Shown: piece after piece, positions 12,701 through 25,305 of the stretch
Layout: the number at the start of each line of letters is the position of its first letter
Position numbering within the stretch: the first letter of the stretch is position 1
Program-made: the position numbers and the translations under genes
DNA from: Zhengitettix transpicula
Lineage: Eukaryota > Arthropoda > Insecta > Orthoptera > Tetrigidae
NCBI GenBank assembly: GCA_037074705.1
Contig: CM073596.1
Location: forward strand, 27,068,001-27,132,000
DNA: 64,000 nt
Direction of reading: 5' to 3'
Notes under the pieces: model-generated
Databases searched by the model: none
Seen by the model: the letters and a program-made list of their open reading frames with translations, nothing else
What the model was told of the DNA's origin: nothing

Positions 12701-13372
12701 TCGCTGGAGTATTTTGGGAGACATGTTAAATCTTATAGCAACAGAAGAAGCTTACATGTGGGCCATCAAGTATATTTTTTTAAATTAATGGATCAGGATG
12801 GAAATATCTCGACCATCCTGACTCTTTAGTTAAATCTTATTTATATTTAATTTATTTATAAAAAGGTAACAAATGCTTGCATTATAAACATTCTCATCGT
12901 ACGTATTGAATAAATGTTTTCAACTGTCAAGTTATAGCTTAATTAATCAGCACATAAATTCTTAAAATCAAATTAAATAATGTGAATAAATTTAACGTAA
13001 ACTGTGTTTTTACGAATAGATATTAACAGACGCGGGAGTAAAGAGCAAAGATCCTTTCAGGATTTTCACTGAACGAAGAAATCCTGTGATAAATTAAAAT
13101 ACAATATTTTGCCAATTTTAAGGACTTACATTCCATTGTTCAACTTCGCTGAGACGGGAAGCTACCAAAGATCCAGCTGATCCGGCTCCAACGACGATGA
13201 AATCGTACCGTGGCAGCAGATCTTCGACGACGGGAGGATAATCTCTAGATATGTCAATCAGTTCGCACTGAGTCTGCATAAGCGATGTGATGATGTTGGT
13301 GAACAAAAGTGTCCCAGGCCCAGGAATCGTACAAACGTCTCTACTGAGGGTGGGGCAGGAACTGCAAACCAT
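9742..13372 (-). CDS. GMC oxidoreductase (glucose dehydrogenase-like) gene C
   Basis: Coding exons are 13130-13372, 11619-11836 and 9742-11179, giving 632 residues. The ATG lies three bases after an acceptor (tttacag/ata), so a non-coding exon probably precedes it. Domains in order: Cys-rich N-terminus (Cys 3, 6, 14), hydrophobic segment about 20-34, FAD motif GAGSAG at 62-67, LLLEAGGDP and signature 1 ([15 protein letters not shown]) in exon 2, signature 2 ([15 protein letters not shown]) in exon 3, then catalytic His about 553 ([10 protein letters not shown]) and Asn about 597 (SGNTNAP). All key residues are intact, so an active FAD-dependent sugar or alcohol dehydrogenase/oxidase is expected; the substrate cannot be told. 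The C-terminus is about 10 residues longer than in its neighbours and ends in a short Cys-containing tail. A polyadenylation signal AATAAA lies about 140 bases past the stop (9598-9603). Confidence 0.93.
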
Positions 13373-14440
13373 TATCTGTAAAAAAAATGTTTGACCTTGA
13401 ACAAATTCAGAAAATTTAAGTTTAATGCCTAGGGCGCAGTTTATTATAGATTTTAGGGATTCCCATTATCTGAATGGTATAATTCAACGGTGAAAATTTA
13501 TGGGTTTGAAGAAATAAGAAGACTACGAAACCGAAATTAAATTTTGGAGTAAGATGCATAAAATGTTAAAACCTACAAACAGAACCGTATAAAAAGAACA
13601 TAAAAAGCCTACTTTTATAACAATCAAAATAAAAGTCTATTCGTTTTCAGGGAGGAGCGTCCATAGTACAATAAGATAGTCTGTACAGCAACACATACGG
13701 CAAACGTACTTCATCCTGACTTTAGCAACCGATTGCTTGGAAGATTTTGTTCTTCTTTCTTTTATTTCATTTCCTTATTTTAACCTTTTCTTCTCCCACC
13801 CTTCATTAAATTTCTTGTCGACTCTTGTTATTACGAATTGCAATTTCAAAAACTCTGTAGATTTTGTGTCTAATTATCACTCTTTATCATACTGAACACA
13901 CAATAAAAACAACTTCTTGGAGTAATAAATGAAAAGTATTTTTCACTGTAGCCTTGTTTAGAGCATTATCGCAAAGTTTTAACAGGTTTAGTGCCAACAG
14001 TTTATGCAAATTTTCTTTAATATGCTAGTAATTACCTCGAAATTTTGAGTAAACGATAAAACGACAGTAAAATTGTTGAATAGTCAACGGAACGTGTACT
14101 TAGAAAAAAACAACCACATAAATCTCTGAAATTAATATCATAATAAATATGTCACGTTGACTATTCAGGTGATTAATGTAGAATCCCGTCGAATAGTTAG
14201 GACGTACATGCAATAGTTGTTGAGTTTTAAGAAAAATTAACTTTGTAGACACACGCATCGATGAACAACTATTCACATCATGCTGAAATCTAACAATGTA
14301 ATAAACCTGCTTTTTAAAATTATGCGTACAACGAAAATCGTCACAAATATTTCTCACTCTACGCGTTTGTTATTTTATTTCAGAAATTATAAGAAGGTAA
14401 AGAAAAAATTAAATAGAAACAGTATAAATGAGAGATTGAC

Positions 14441-15005
14441 CCAATATGGAGTTCGGCCGTGTGTAATGGTAGCTTGGGCATACCGCTATTCGCATTGGAA
14501 TAGTCGGCCAGCTGCCTCCTAAAATGGTCGATTCACGGAGAAGGGAATGCTGCGTTCACACAGGAAGGGCCATTGGAAGGGCGTGGGACAAGTACCAAAT
14601 GCCCGACCTACCGGATGCAGGTTTTTCTAGGGTTTTCCCTGCATCACTTTAAGGTGAATTGCCGGGTAGGATCCTTAAATTATAGCCTGGGGGCCCTAGT
14701 TAACCTTTGGCTACCTTGCTTTACATTTCCGCACTACCTCCCCCCCTTCCATGTCCCTTACCGATATTATAAGAGGGGAGTTGCCACTTTGTGGATTACC
14801 CTATATATAGCCTGTCTACGCTTTCTTCTTCGTAAAGATGATGTCAAAGTTGAGAAATGGAAAAATACGCCCGTTCTAAGATTCGAACCAGGTACATGTG
14901 AGATATACCTTGTCCAAGCGAGAGTGATAGGGCTGGGCGGGGTCAACATGGCTGACAGTGTGGCTGGTAGTTCAAATCGTGGTTTCAGAAGAAACTGTAC
15001 CTGAG
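14441..15005. repeat. Probable interspersed repeat with a tRNA-like B-box word
   Basis: This block is clearly less AT-rich than its surroundings. It contains words common in arthropod interspersed repeats (ccggatgcagg followed by ttttccctgcatcac, and a gccgggtaggatcc stretch). On the minus strand near 14880 there is a B-box-like GGTTCGAATC. ORFs of 111-143 codons on both strands cover it but resemble no known protein. The family is not recognised. Confidence 0.5.
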
Positions 15006-15448
15006 TAACCACAATTTTTATGAACTGCGTTACTACAAACATATGCATTCTTTCTAAGATTATTACAGAACCTGATTTATTACGAACCGAAAACGACAAC
15101 AAAGTATCTTGGTTTGGGTTGCAGTATTTACGGAGTCTTGGGGATTTATAATGACGCTGATCATTACGTCACAGGTCGGCGTTTCTCTAGATGAAAAATA
15201 TTACGGATCAAATCCACATATTTTAAAATTATTGTATAATAAAATGAATATATAATTAAATAAAAAAAATATTTAATTTGAAATCAGTCGCTGTGTCACT
15301 TCAGATTTATTTAATTTTTAAGATTTAAGTAGAATTAATACAAATCTCGTAATATTCCAAAACGCATACTTTCCCTCGCCAAGCGGAAATGACGACAATG
15401 AAGCTGTAATACATAATTAAATATATGTAAAGTAATTTTTGCTTATAT

Positions 15449-15487
15449 TTTATATATATATATATATAAATATATATATACATATAT
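15449..15487. repeat. TA-rich microsatellite
   Basis: An interrupted (TA)n run, tatatatatatatataaatatatatatacat. Confidence 0.85.
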
Positions 15488-18414
15488 TAGGACACACATT
15501 TAAGAATAGTCTTAGCAAAGAAAACTTACGTAATAGTATGTAGCACACGTCTATGAAAACTGAATGGTAAGTTATTGTGGAAAACGTATTTCATAAGTAC
15601 GTTACTTTAAAACCTTGAATAATCAGAAAAATAAACACTTTGATATTCACTGTGCAAATTTAATAATCACGTGCTGCGATATCTTTCGCGACATCCTTGG
15701 CTTCATAATAAACCAAACAAGTAAATTTAACCGAGTTGTATCAAGTGACTGATGAATATCAAGGAAAAAGAACAGATATCGTTGGTTGTTTCTTTTCTTT
15801 GCAGAATATAATACAAAATACAACTAACTATAGATATTAGCAGTGTCATAAATGCAAATTTCGATTAATATTTTAAAGAAACCTGTAGTATTGGAAGCGA
15901 ATCAAATGTTCTTACAATGAATTTTAGTATAGTAATCAGTACACTCCGGTTAAAATAACTTAAAGAATCACCGATTGAACCAAGTTTTTTCTAATTAATA
16001 TTGAGTATCATTGCATACCCAGTATAAATTATCTTTCAATTATTACTACACAGAAAATTACATTTGAAATTTATCAATGGTTAATTATCTTTTTTAAAAT
16101 TAGTTAAATGTAGTCTTATTTTCTTTATATTTATAATAAAATTTGAATTGAATAAAATAATAGAATATATTGCGTCGAATACATTTTTATATTTCAGTAA
16201 AAATTAATTCTTCAGATGTTAGTGATTAACGAGCCAAAGTCAATAGTAATTTAATAATTGAGAATCTTATGTATGAAGTGGTATTAAATTTTTGGAATTT
16301 CCAAGTAACAGTAATTTGTCTAAGCCATAAACTATTGTAAGCTAATTATAATTCTTATGTCCTAATTAGCATTGAAATTTTAATATTTTTTAAAAATGTT
16401 ACATCACATGGATGTAGGAAAATTGAGAATCTATATTTTATGCACAATTATTTATAAATATGAATTTGATTGTAAGCTGTGTATTTTAACTGGCGAAAAC
16501 TGGTCTAATAAGTAATTATAAAATTAACTTCACATTTTAGTATTATAAATAAACAAAAACATGTTTTCACGTACGATTTTTAGTGAAAAAGTAGAATATA
16601 CGATTTCTTTTTCACTGCGTAATACATTGAATATTTAATTTTCTATAATGAACTCTTACGTACTGTGAAACGCAGGGTATCCTCTACGAGGTCTCAACAA
16701 CAGTATGGCAGTTCGCTCTTCGTGATATACCGTCGTTTTATGATTCCATATCAATTCATTTCTTAAGTTAAGATTTTAAGAAACAATCGTAAATGTAAAT
16801 TTGTAAACTAATTTGTATCACACAATAAATCACTTAGCTTAAAGTTTTCGTCCGTGTGTCATGTCACCTTTCGCGATAGAAGAGGACAAACAATTTGGTA
16901 ATAATGTTTTATCTGTTGATAGTGTTCCACTTAAAAAGCGAGAATTTGGAAGGTATTCATAAAAAAAATTAAGGAACCACCAAATCACTCAATTGAGGTT
17001 CCGAACAACCCAGTTGTTTCTGATAAGACCGAGTGAAAACTCCTTTTTTTGTGTTATGATAGTAATAAAATAAAAAAATGTTCAGTTCAGACTAGAGTTA
17101 AGAGAAGAAACTCCGTCGGTTTCTTGAACAAATATTTGAATTAGTCTTTTGAGTCGGAAATGACTGGTGGTATTTTACTTATAAAATAAAAATACTGTAA
17201 TATTGGAGATTTAAAATGGGTATACCGTTAGTTAATTTGTATGTGTTGTTTCTGAGGAACTATGTACTCCATCAACATGTAATTATTTTAAATTTCTGAC
17301 GAATTAAGAAAGAACCTTTGAGTATCACAAGAATCAATTGTTCACAAGTTTTTATACTACTTTTTAATCATGTACGGTTGCCAAGGACAATTTTGTTGAT
17401 GCGACTTTAAACCTTCCAATAAAAAAAAGTGTTTATAATCGAGAAGTGAGGGAGTTTCTATTCACAAAGGTTCTGACTTCTGTCTAATTCACTACTAAAG
17501 TATTTTGATATAAAAACAAATTAAATAATTTCATAGGAAAGTTGCAATTTGAGCGCAAGTTTCCGTATGAATTCGAAAACATAATTATGCTGTACTAAAC
17601 AATAGTTTCTTAAACAGACGCCAATATTTTCCCCAATATGTTTAATATATTATTTTAATATCCCGAATGCGCCATGACATTTTATGAGTCAAACGTCTCA
17701 TGCTCCTGCAAATAAATAAAATTCTCGGCATTTATTGAGTTTCTAAGTATAAGAATAATTTTGTGGATTTTGAGAGATTTTGTAACATTCGAGGATTATA
17801 TGTAAGGAACAATAATCTTAATGTTAAAAGTTTCAAGTTTTTATTGTGCATGAAGAATGACACACAAAATATGTGCACGTAAATGTATACATATTTATAC
17901 TGATCCCATTGCGTGAATATCAGTTTATATATACATAGTTAAATGTGTGCATTTAAACTATGAGCTCAATTTGTGACATGACTATATTCAATATATCTGT
18001 CACTAAATCATAGAGGTATTTTCATGTGAATAGTTGGCGCCCCAAAGTCTTGAGTTAGGAAATGCTTCTAACCCTTAAAAATGCTTCAGAGATATGTGCT
18101 AACGAGACAGTCAGTAATTTTCACTTCCGTGAATGAGGATCGTGAACGCCGAGTAAATCTCTTATTTCCTTATTGCTGAAGAATTAAAAGATAACAATGG
18201 GAATATTTCGTAAATTAAAGAAAATAATCGCTCAAAGACTGTGTTGACTATCTCCAAGACTCTGTGACGGTCATTGCCCCGAACCCGTTCGTAATGCTGG
18301 GTGCTTTGCTGTCGCCCGACAATTATGTGCTGGTGGGCGACATCACGAAGATTGCATAACAATGGGGAGCGACATTTAGAAGAAAAAAAAAAGGAACGAT
18401 ATTACGTGTGTTTC

Positions 18415-21400
18415 TTATTTGATTTCATTTGTTTGCCTCTTGATAAGATCCGACCCCCTTTCTGCGATCATTATGGTAGGAGCGTTGGTATTTCCGCTCG
18501 GTATTGTAGGCATGACGGAGGCGTCGATGACCCTGAGCTTCTGAACTCCGTGGACTCGGAGCTGTGAATCAACGACCGCACTTTTGTCACTGGCCGGTCC
18601 CATCTTGCAGGTACCGACAGGATGGTAAAAAGTGGACGTTGTATAGCGTAGGAGACATCGCCTGTAATCCTGCTTGGACGTGCTGAAAGCTTGACAGGAA
18701 CTCAGCTGCATATCCTGAACTGCCTTCACGCCTGGTACGTTCCTACCAAGAATGGACATCGCCTCTATGGCTTCAAGAAAAGTGCTTACGTCTCTTTGGT
18801 CAGTAAGGTAACGAGGATTTATGACGGGCATGTCAGAGGGAGTTTTGCTTCGTAGAGTAATACTTCCATTGCTGTAAGGGTGCAGTAAAAGTATGATCGG
18901 TATCACAATATCACATTCCCTAGTGAGAACGAACAAAGCGTCCCTTATTTCTTTTCCGAAGCGATTTAGGCTGACGAACAGATCGATTGAAGCGTTTTCC
19001 GATGTTACTAAGGTGTAGGTTACTTGAATGTTTGGATAGCTTTTTTTATAATCTGCTCCTGGTGTTTTGATAAAGCCCATATATGAGAGGAAACCGATGT
19101 TAGCCAGAGGCCCTGTTCTTTGCCTGAGGTATTCAATGGTTGCACCGGCAAAATCAGGTATAGGTCTATTTGAAAGAGACCTATCGAAACAATAGGTAAG
19201 TCCGAAGTAGGCCAAATGGTCTTGCAAGTTTCTGCCAACTGGAAGGTTTTTTACGATCGGAGATATTCCCATTTGTTGCAGATGATCTTGTGGTCCGATT
19301 CCTGACAGCATCAGTAACTGAGGCGAATTTACTGCTCCCGCGGATACGATAACTTCTTTGGTGGCTGGAATTTGGATCGTACTTGCTCCTGTTTGGAATC
19401 TTACTCCTTCTGCAGTCTTCGTGAGAGGGTTGATCAAAATATGCGTGGCGAAAGCCCCACGATGGACATGTAGATTGGATCTACCTACAGCAGGACCCAA
19501 AAATGCCTTTGCAGCACTGCATCTCGTCCCGTTTCGAACAGTACCTTGGGTCAAACCGAAACCGAGAAGGTCGTCTCTCACAAAGTCATTTACAATACTA
19601 TAATTAGTTGCTCTTGCACCTTGTTGAAGAGCCCACACTAAATTAACAGGAGTAAAGGAGCTAACGGTAAGATTTCCATTAACGCCGTGATATGTGAGAG
19701 AATTAGAATATGATAAAATGGCAGGTGACGTTTGCTCTTCTGATTTCTTGAAATATGGAAGGACATCTCTGAAAGACCAACCATCGTTTCCAAGTGATGC
19801 CCATCCATTGTAGTCATGACTGTAACAATGCAAATATGAATCTATTTAGAACAAATTGTATACAAATAAAGATACAATCTATCTATATAATAAAAAAGGG
19901 AGTATATTTGTATGTATGTATGTTTGTATTTACGTTGTTCTTTATACAAATTTTATCGCGTGGACAGAATGCAACAAAAATTGGTATACGTATTCTGCCA
20001 AAATCGAGAACCGGTACTGTGGGGGTGAGAAACCCCTAGAATAAACGTGAAAATAATTATAATTGAAATAAGTTACGAATTAGTGTTAAATTACTGCGCA
20101 AGACGATGACGTCATAAGTTTTCAAGACATTGACGCATCCTAAATATAGTTCTGTATTTCGTAATGAAATAAAGCAGAAATATTTTTATTTAATATAAAG
20201 TATACATGTGGAAAGAATTATAATTAAAAACCGTGATCGTTAAATATTAATTTACTGCGCGCCAAGAGACAATGACGTCACGCGAGAGAAAGACGTTACT
20301 ACGCAACGAACGAAGGAGATTATTAGGAATTAAATAAAGCAGAAATATTTTCTTTAAATAAAAAGTATAATTTTATGCAGCAATACTCCATCGAATGATA
20401 ATAAAGAAGAATACGAATTACTTTACCATCCTTGGGGAAAATGTAAGTTAATTTTCGCGCTGTATTAGTTGTGAGTCTAGCTAACAATTTCATCAATGTA
20501 ATATTTCGTAATATATGAAGACTGAGTGACGATTATATCCTAAAATACTCAAGGAATATATTTAAGTAATCAATTAAATACTTTTTCGAGTTTATATAAA
20601 TAAGTACACGAGCAACGCCGGGCACCCAGCTAGTCTATATAATAAAAAAGGATGTATATTTGTATGTTTGTATGTATGTATTTACGTTGTTCTTTATACA
20701 AATTTTATCGCGTGGACAGAATGCAACAAAAATTGGTACACATATTCTTCAAAATACGAGAAACGGTACTGTGAGGGTGAGAAACGCCTAGCATACAAGT
20801 GGAAAGAATTATAATAAAAAACCGCGATCATTAAATATTAAATTACTGCGCGCCAAGAGACAATGACGTCACGCGAGAGAAAGACGTCACTACGCAACGA
20901 ACAAAGGAAATATTTCCTTTATTAGGAATGAAATAAAGCAGAAATATTTTCTTTAAATAAAAAGTATAATTTTATACAGCAATACTCCATCGAATGGTAA
21001 TAAAGAAGAATACGAATTACTTTACCATCCTTGCGGAAAATGTAAGTTAATTTTCGCGCTATATTAGTTGTGAGTCTAGCTAACAATTTCATCAATGTAA
21101 TATATCGTAATGTATGAAGACTGAGCGACAATTGACAATTATATCCTGAAATACTCAAGGAATATATTTAAGTATTCAATTAAATACTTTTTCGAGTTTA
21201 TATAAATAAGTACACGAGCAACGCCGGGCACCCAGCTAGTTATATATATAATTGTCATCATAAAATATTTCCATCTTACGTTTAATTATATAAGTATGAA
21301 GTACTATTCCAATATATATTTTTTCTACCAAATACAAATAATGATATATAATGCAATTAATTAAACGTAATCTTTCATCGTTATTTAAATCTCTTCAGAT

Positions 21401-23663
21401 GAAGTTTTATTATATTCTCCCTGAGAACTTTAGACAAATTGTAGATGATCTGGCCAGTGTAACGAATTTTTACTACTGTTAAATATTCAAGTTTTGAAGA
21501 AGAACAGATTTCCGTTTTTCAAGTTTAAATTTTGCATACTACAATCGCCACCCAGGAATAACATTTCAGTTTCCTTAACTTTTAACAGAATTTTAAGTGA
21601 TCAGGCCTCACAATAAATTAATTTGGACAAACAAAATCTTATGGAACCATTATCCGAATTTTTGTGATACTAAATTTTAAAAATGATGATAATGACCTTT
21701 CAATTTTCTGGCTGGAAATCTGTTACACCACTTGCATTTTTATGTTCATAATTAATATTACACTTTTATTTTGTTTAAACAGACATTCGTTTTTTCCTGT
21801 ATACTGAAATATTCCATCCAAAAGATATGGATGTTATGAACTTAAATATTTTCTCTAATACAGAGCTATAATTTAATTACGGTTAACTTCTCAATCGATA
21901 GTAAATTATGTAATTATAAATTATTGAATATTATAATAAACCTAAATTTTCTTAAATTCCTTTTAAATGAAATGTTGTAATTCCGTAATTGTTTTATATT
22001 TTGAGGAAGTTTGCTAATTGTTATAGTTTTACATTTAATTTCGATTATGGAACTGATAGAAAGTTTTGTTACATAAGTTGTATGTGACTCTGGTGTTAAT
22101 ATTTTTAGAATGGAATGGCGTCTTGAAGGAGGCCAAGGCTAACTCTTGGATGTAGCGCCAAGAGTGAAGTAAATATTTTATTTTTTTGAATAAATAACTA
22201 TTCTCCCGCCACTAATGTTATTATTTTATTGAACACTTTCAATATTTATCCGTTAACATAGTATTGTTAAATTTGTACCTGCTGCCTCGTTGGTATATCA
22301 TAGCGTTGATGGTGCTGGACCCTCCGAGCACTTTTCCTCTTGGCCAGTAACATCTTCCTCCCAAGGCTCCTTTACAGGCTTCTGGTTGAGGTTCAGTCGT
22401 GTAATTCCACGAGAGTGGCGAGTTAGGAAGGTAAACGTAAAATTGACAAACCTCTGTTGTCAATGTTGGATCACCTCCTGCTTCTAGCAGCAATACCTTT
22501 TAAGAAAATAAAGAATTTAGTCACATAAAGAATGAACTAAAGAAAGCATATTTCTAAAATATTATGTGAAAAATAATAATTCCTATGAAATAATAATAAA
22601 AACGATTTCTTCACAGAGAATAAAATTTCCAAAAACAATTAAAGGTTTTTAACATACACAAAATATCGTTTTCTAAATGTTCTTTTTAAATCTAATCTAC
22701 TTGACTAAGATGTAGAAGACCATCGAATGATTGATTAATTTTAATGCATGCCAGGTAATAAAATTTAAAACGTTACATATTTCAGTATTCAAATATTTCG
22801 AATTCTTCTTAATTCAGGGAATTTATCTGTTAGCTCTCACTGATTTGTTGAGACACTACAATGAGAAAGTTTCTAGTATGTAACTGTAATCTTGCATATT
22901 GAAACCACGACTAATCATCTCCATGTGAGAAAAAGGTAGGTTGAAGGAGTGTAGAAATTGATTTTTTAAAATAAAACTATATTTCTATAAATATTTCAAA
23001 TTAAAAAATCTTGTGTTAGTATGGATGACATATAAAAAAGGAAATAGTATACTAGTAAAGTAAAGACAACTATATTTGGGAACCAATTCTGAAGATAGAC
23101 TTGTTCAAATATACAATAAAATGTTGGAATATAGAAAATATTAATAAAATGAAACATAAAGTTAGCTATTGGGAGAAATTGCCACTACCAGTGGGAATAG
23201 TATAATTACTTCATAATGATGAAATAAATGTACTTTTATCAAGAAAATTAAAATCAGACAAAAAGTGTCATTATAAGGATTTTGAGAAACGAATTACTTG
23301 TGCGGTAATTAATTAAAGTTGTAATGCAGATGTAAAAAATAAAATAAATACCCTATAGATGCAAACTAGGGAAGACTTCTAAGACCGCCGAGAATTTAAT
23401 TAGTAGAATGTACTTACTTTTACATTTGGATCTTCTGTCAGTCGAGAAGCAACCGTCGATCCGGCAGATCCTGAACCGATGACGATGTAGTCATAAGTCG
23501 CATTAAGTTTCCCCGCTGCGTTTGGAGGGTAGTTCCCTGCCGTGTTCACCAGATTACACGTGGAGCCCACAAGCGAAGACAACACAGTAGTAATAAGAAT
23601 GGTTCCCAAGTCCGGAGCGGGACAGGTATTCACGTTCAACGTAGGGCATGCTGAACACGACAT
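18415..23663 (-). CDS. GMC oxidoreductase (glucose dehydrogenase-like) gene D
   Basis: Coding exons are 23418-23663, 22279-22496 and 18415-19819, giving 622 residues. The N-terminus MSCSACP...C is followed by a hydrophobic stretch, FAD motif GSGSAG near 64-69, LLLEAGGDP and signature 1 (GKVLGGSSTINAMIY), signature 2 ([15 protein letters not shown]), catalytic His about 554 (YHPVGTCKMG) and Asn about 598 (SGNTNAP). The ATG sits 13 bases after an acceptor (tttgtttcag/gaac), and a candidate non-coding first exon with TATA box lies at 25007-25275. Intron 2 (19820-22278, 2.46 kb) is the longest internal intron in the array because two Helitrons sit in it. The segment containing the start-codon acceptor is duplicated 299 bases upstream. 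No catalytic residue is lost, so the enzyme should be functional. Confidence 0.93.
19882..20633 (+). mobile_element. Non-autonomous Helitron, copy 1 (in intron 2 of gene D)
   Basis: The element begins 5'-TCTATATAATAAAAAAG after an A and ends gccgggcacccagCTAG, with a GC-rich block about 10 bases before CTAG, the typical Helitron terminus (5' TC, 3' CTRR, inserted between A and T). It has no helicase or Rep coding. The copy is 752 bases and contains a partial internal duplication (gaaataaagcagaaatattttt... appears twice), absent from copy 2. It abuts copy 2 directly. Confidence 0.85.
20634..21239 (+). mobile_element. Non-autonomous Helitron, copy 2, directly abutting copy 1
   Basis: The 606-base copy starts TCTATATAATAAAAAAGG at the base after copy 1's CTAG and ends cacccagCTAG followed by T. 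It is highly similar to copy 1 in both halves. A single host A (19881) and T (21240) bracket the pair, so the dimer looks like one insertion of a head-to-tail tandem. Confidence 0.85.
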
Positions 23664-24053
23664 TTCAATGAAGTTCCTGAAACAAACTACTCAACGCTTA
23701 AAAAATGACAACAATACTTTACTAACATAGGCCTGTTTTTATGTAAGGGGAAGAAGACTGAATATAAATTTATCATCTTAACCGGGCCGGACGCTAGTTG
23801 TAAACTTGGAGGAGCCGCGAGTAGTTTTGTCTTGATGACGGACTCCCACAAAGCATTCATTATTGCACCATGAGACACCTACTATTATTTGCCAAGGTAT
23901 ATGCCAGTAAAGAACATTGAACAATTAATTAAACATAAAATAATGAATTAATGTAGCAACATTTCAATGAAGTTCCTGAAACAAACTACTCAACGCTTAA
24001 AAAATGACATCAATACTTTACTAACATAGGACTGTTTTTTGTACGGGGAAAAT
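23661..24053. repeat. Direct duplication (about 85-90 bases, 299 apart) including the gene D splice acceptor
   Basis: The segment starting catttcaatgaagttcctg occurs at 23661-23750 and again at 23960-24053 with few differences (for example acaac versus acatc, aggcctg versus aggactg). On the minus strand it contains tttgtttcag/gaacttcattgaaATG, that is, the acceptor and start codon of gene D. The upstream copy keeps the acceptor but its ATG runs into a stop after four codons. Confidence 0.85.
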
Positions 24054-25006
24054 AAAGAAGTGTTACAAAACTAACAATTAGAATTATTAAGTATTTTACC
24101 TTCTTTGTTATTAGAAAGCTTACAAGGAACTCGTACAAAATAATAAGGTTATTTCTTAATTTGTAAAATCTCGCTATTCGTTAAATGTAAAATTAATAAC
24201 TGACCATTTATATATTATGGAATTAAATAACCAATTAGGTGAATCCAGGAAAATATTTTCCGTCAACTTGACTATGACAACAAAATTATTATTATCGTTT
24301 TTGTTGCAGGACTTTGAGCGCTGCTCTACAAGTTACCAATATCGTTATTACTTTTTTATTAACAATTAAAATTATTTAATAAATCCGAGGGTATTTTTAC
24401 ATCTACCTGCCGTCACATCCTATAATTTATAATGCTACGTGAACCTATTCACGGAATAATAATTGCATTTAGTAAATATTACGTCGTCCTAACTTTCCTT
24501 CGGCCGAACTTCATTGTTTCCAAAACCGATCGATACAGTATATAAAATTAATAATCCATTTTTTTGGAAATGATTCTTATATTGTCGTTCCCGTATCGTC
24601 TACAATACCTTTCCTTACGAGGTAAACATTAATAAACGATTACTTAAATCACTGAAGGATCTTAGTTGACTGTTTGTATGACAGGAATTTGAAGCGGTCA
24701 GAATAAATACAATTATTTAAAACATGAAATTCCATTTGGCACACACAAGTACATATTTCAAAACTTTTTTTAATTTGTCTGTTGACGAAATTAAATGTTT
24801 AGGGCAAGCAGTGACAATCGTTTTGTTCCAAAATTGAAGTCAGTTTGTAGCTTTTTGAGAGAACTTGCGATATAATAATTGAATTATAATATTTCTCTCA
24901 CTGCATGTTAATAATTTCAATTAAAATATACTTGTTGAAAATGGACGTAGGTTTATCGTTAAACGAAACTAATTACGTTGACGTTAACAGCAGACGAGCA
25001 GCTTAC

Positions 25007-25275
25007 CTCTGAAATTCTATTAAAATTTTGTTGGCTGACTGAGGATCCTCATAGGAACTGCTCCATTGGCACTGAACCATACACTACTGTAGGAATACGT
25101 TTCACGATACGTGGCTTGTAGTGGGACAAGGACAGCACTGAAGTTGCGTTATTAACCTTCGCTAAACTGTTGGGCATATTCTCTTATGGAGATGCTGGAG
25201 GATCAGGTTGGTCTCACTCGTCTTAAAACTTCCTCCTATCCAAGTATCTGAATGGAACCGAAAAACCATGCAGCC
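25007..25275 (-). other. Candidate non-coding first exon of gene D
   Basis: On the minus strand this less AT-rich stretch ends in a near-perfect donor, TTTCAGAG/GTAAGCTGC (exon end 25007). Gene D's start codon lies just after an acceptor at 23677, which requires such an upstream exon. The 5' limit is set only by the TATA-like box at 25299-25305. It has several short upstream ATGs. Transcript data would be needed to prove it. Confidence 0.45.
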
Positions 25276-25298
25276 AGCATCAGCACAAATAATCGTGC

Positions 25299-25305
25299 TT
25301 TATAT
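25299..25305 (-). promoter_or_regulatory. TATA-like box upstream of gene D first exon
   Basis: The minus strand reads aTATAAAGCAC here, about 25-30 bases before the proposed start of the gene D first exon. Confidence 0.35.

Larger units (their letters stand above)
13376..18414. other. Intergenic region between genes C and D
   Basis: No gene is supported in about 5 kb. A repeat with a GC-richer core lies at 14441-15005 and a TA-rich microsatellite at 15449-15487. A GTAAGT donor on the minus strand near 15530 may belong to a first exon of gene C, unproven. The stretch 15500-18400 is AT-rich with nothing recognisable. Confidence 0.6.

Noticed and set aside
14573..15102. ORFs of 143 and 111 codons on opposite strands
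   Set aside because: Both lie in a GC-richer interspersed repeat and have no recognisable motif; overlap on both strands suggests chance openness.
18162..18362. Minus-strand 66-codon ORF just downstream of gene D
   Set aside because: It lies in the probable 3' flank of D, starts without a convincing ATG context and has no motif.
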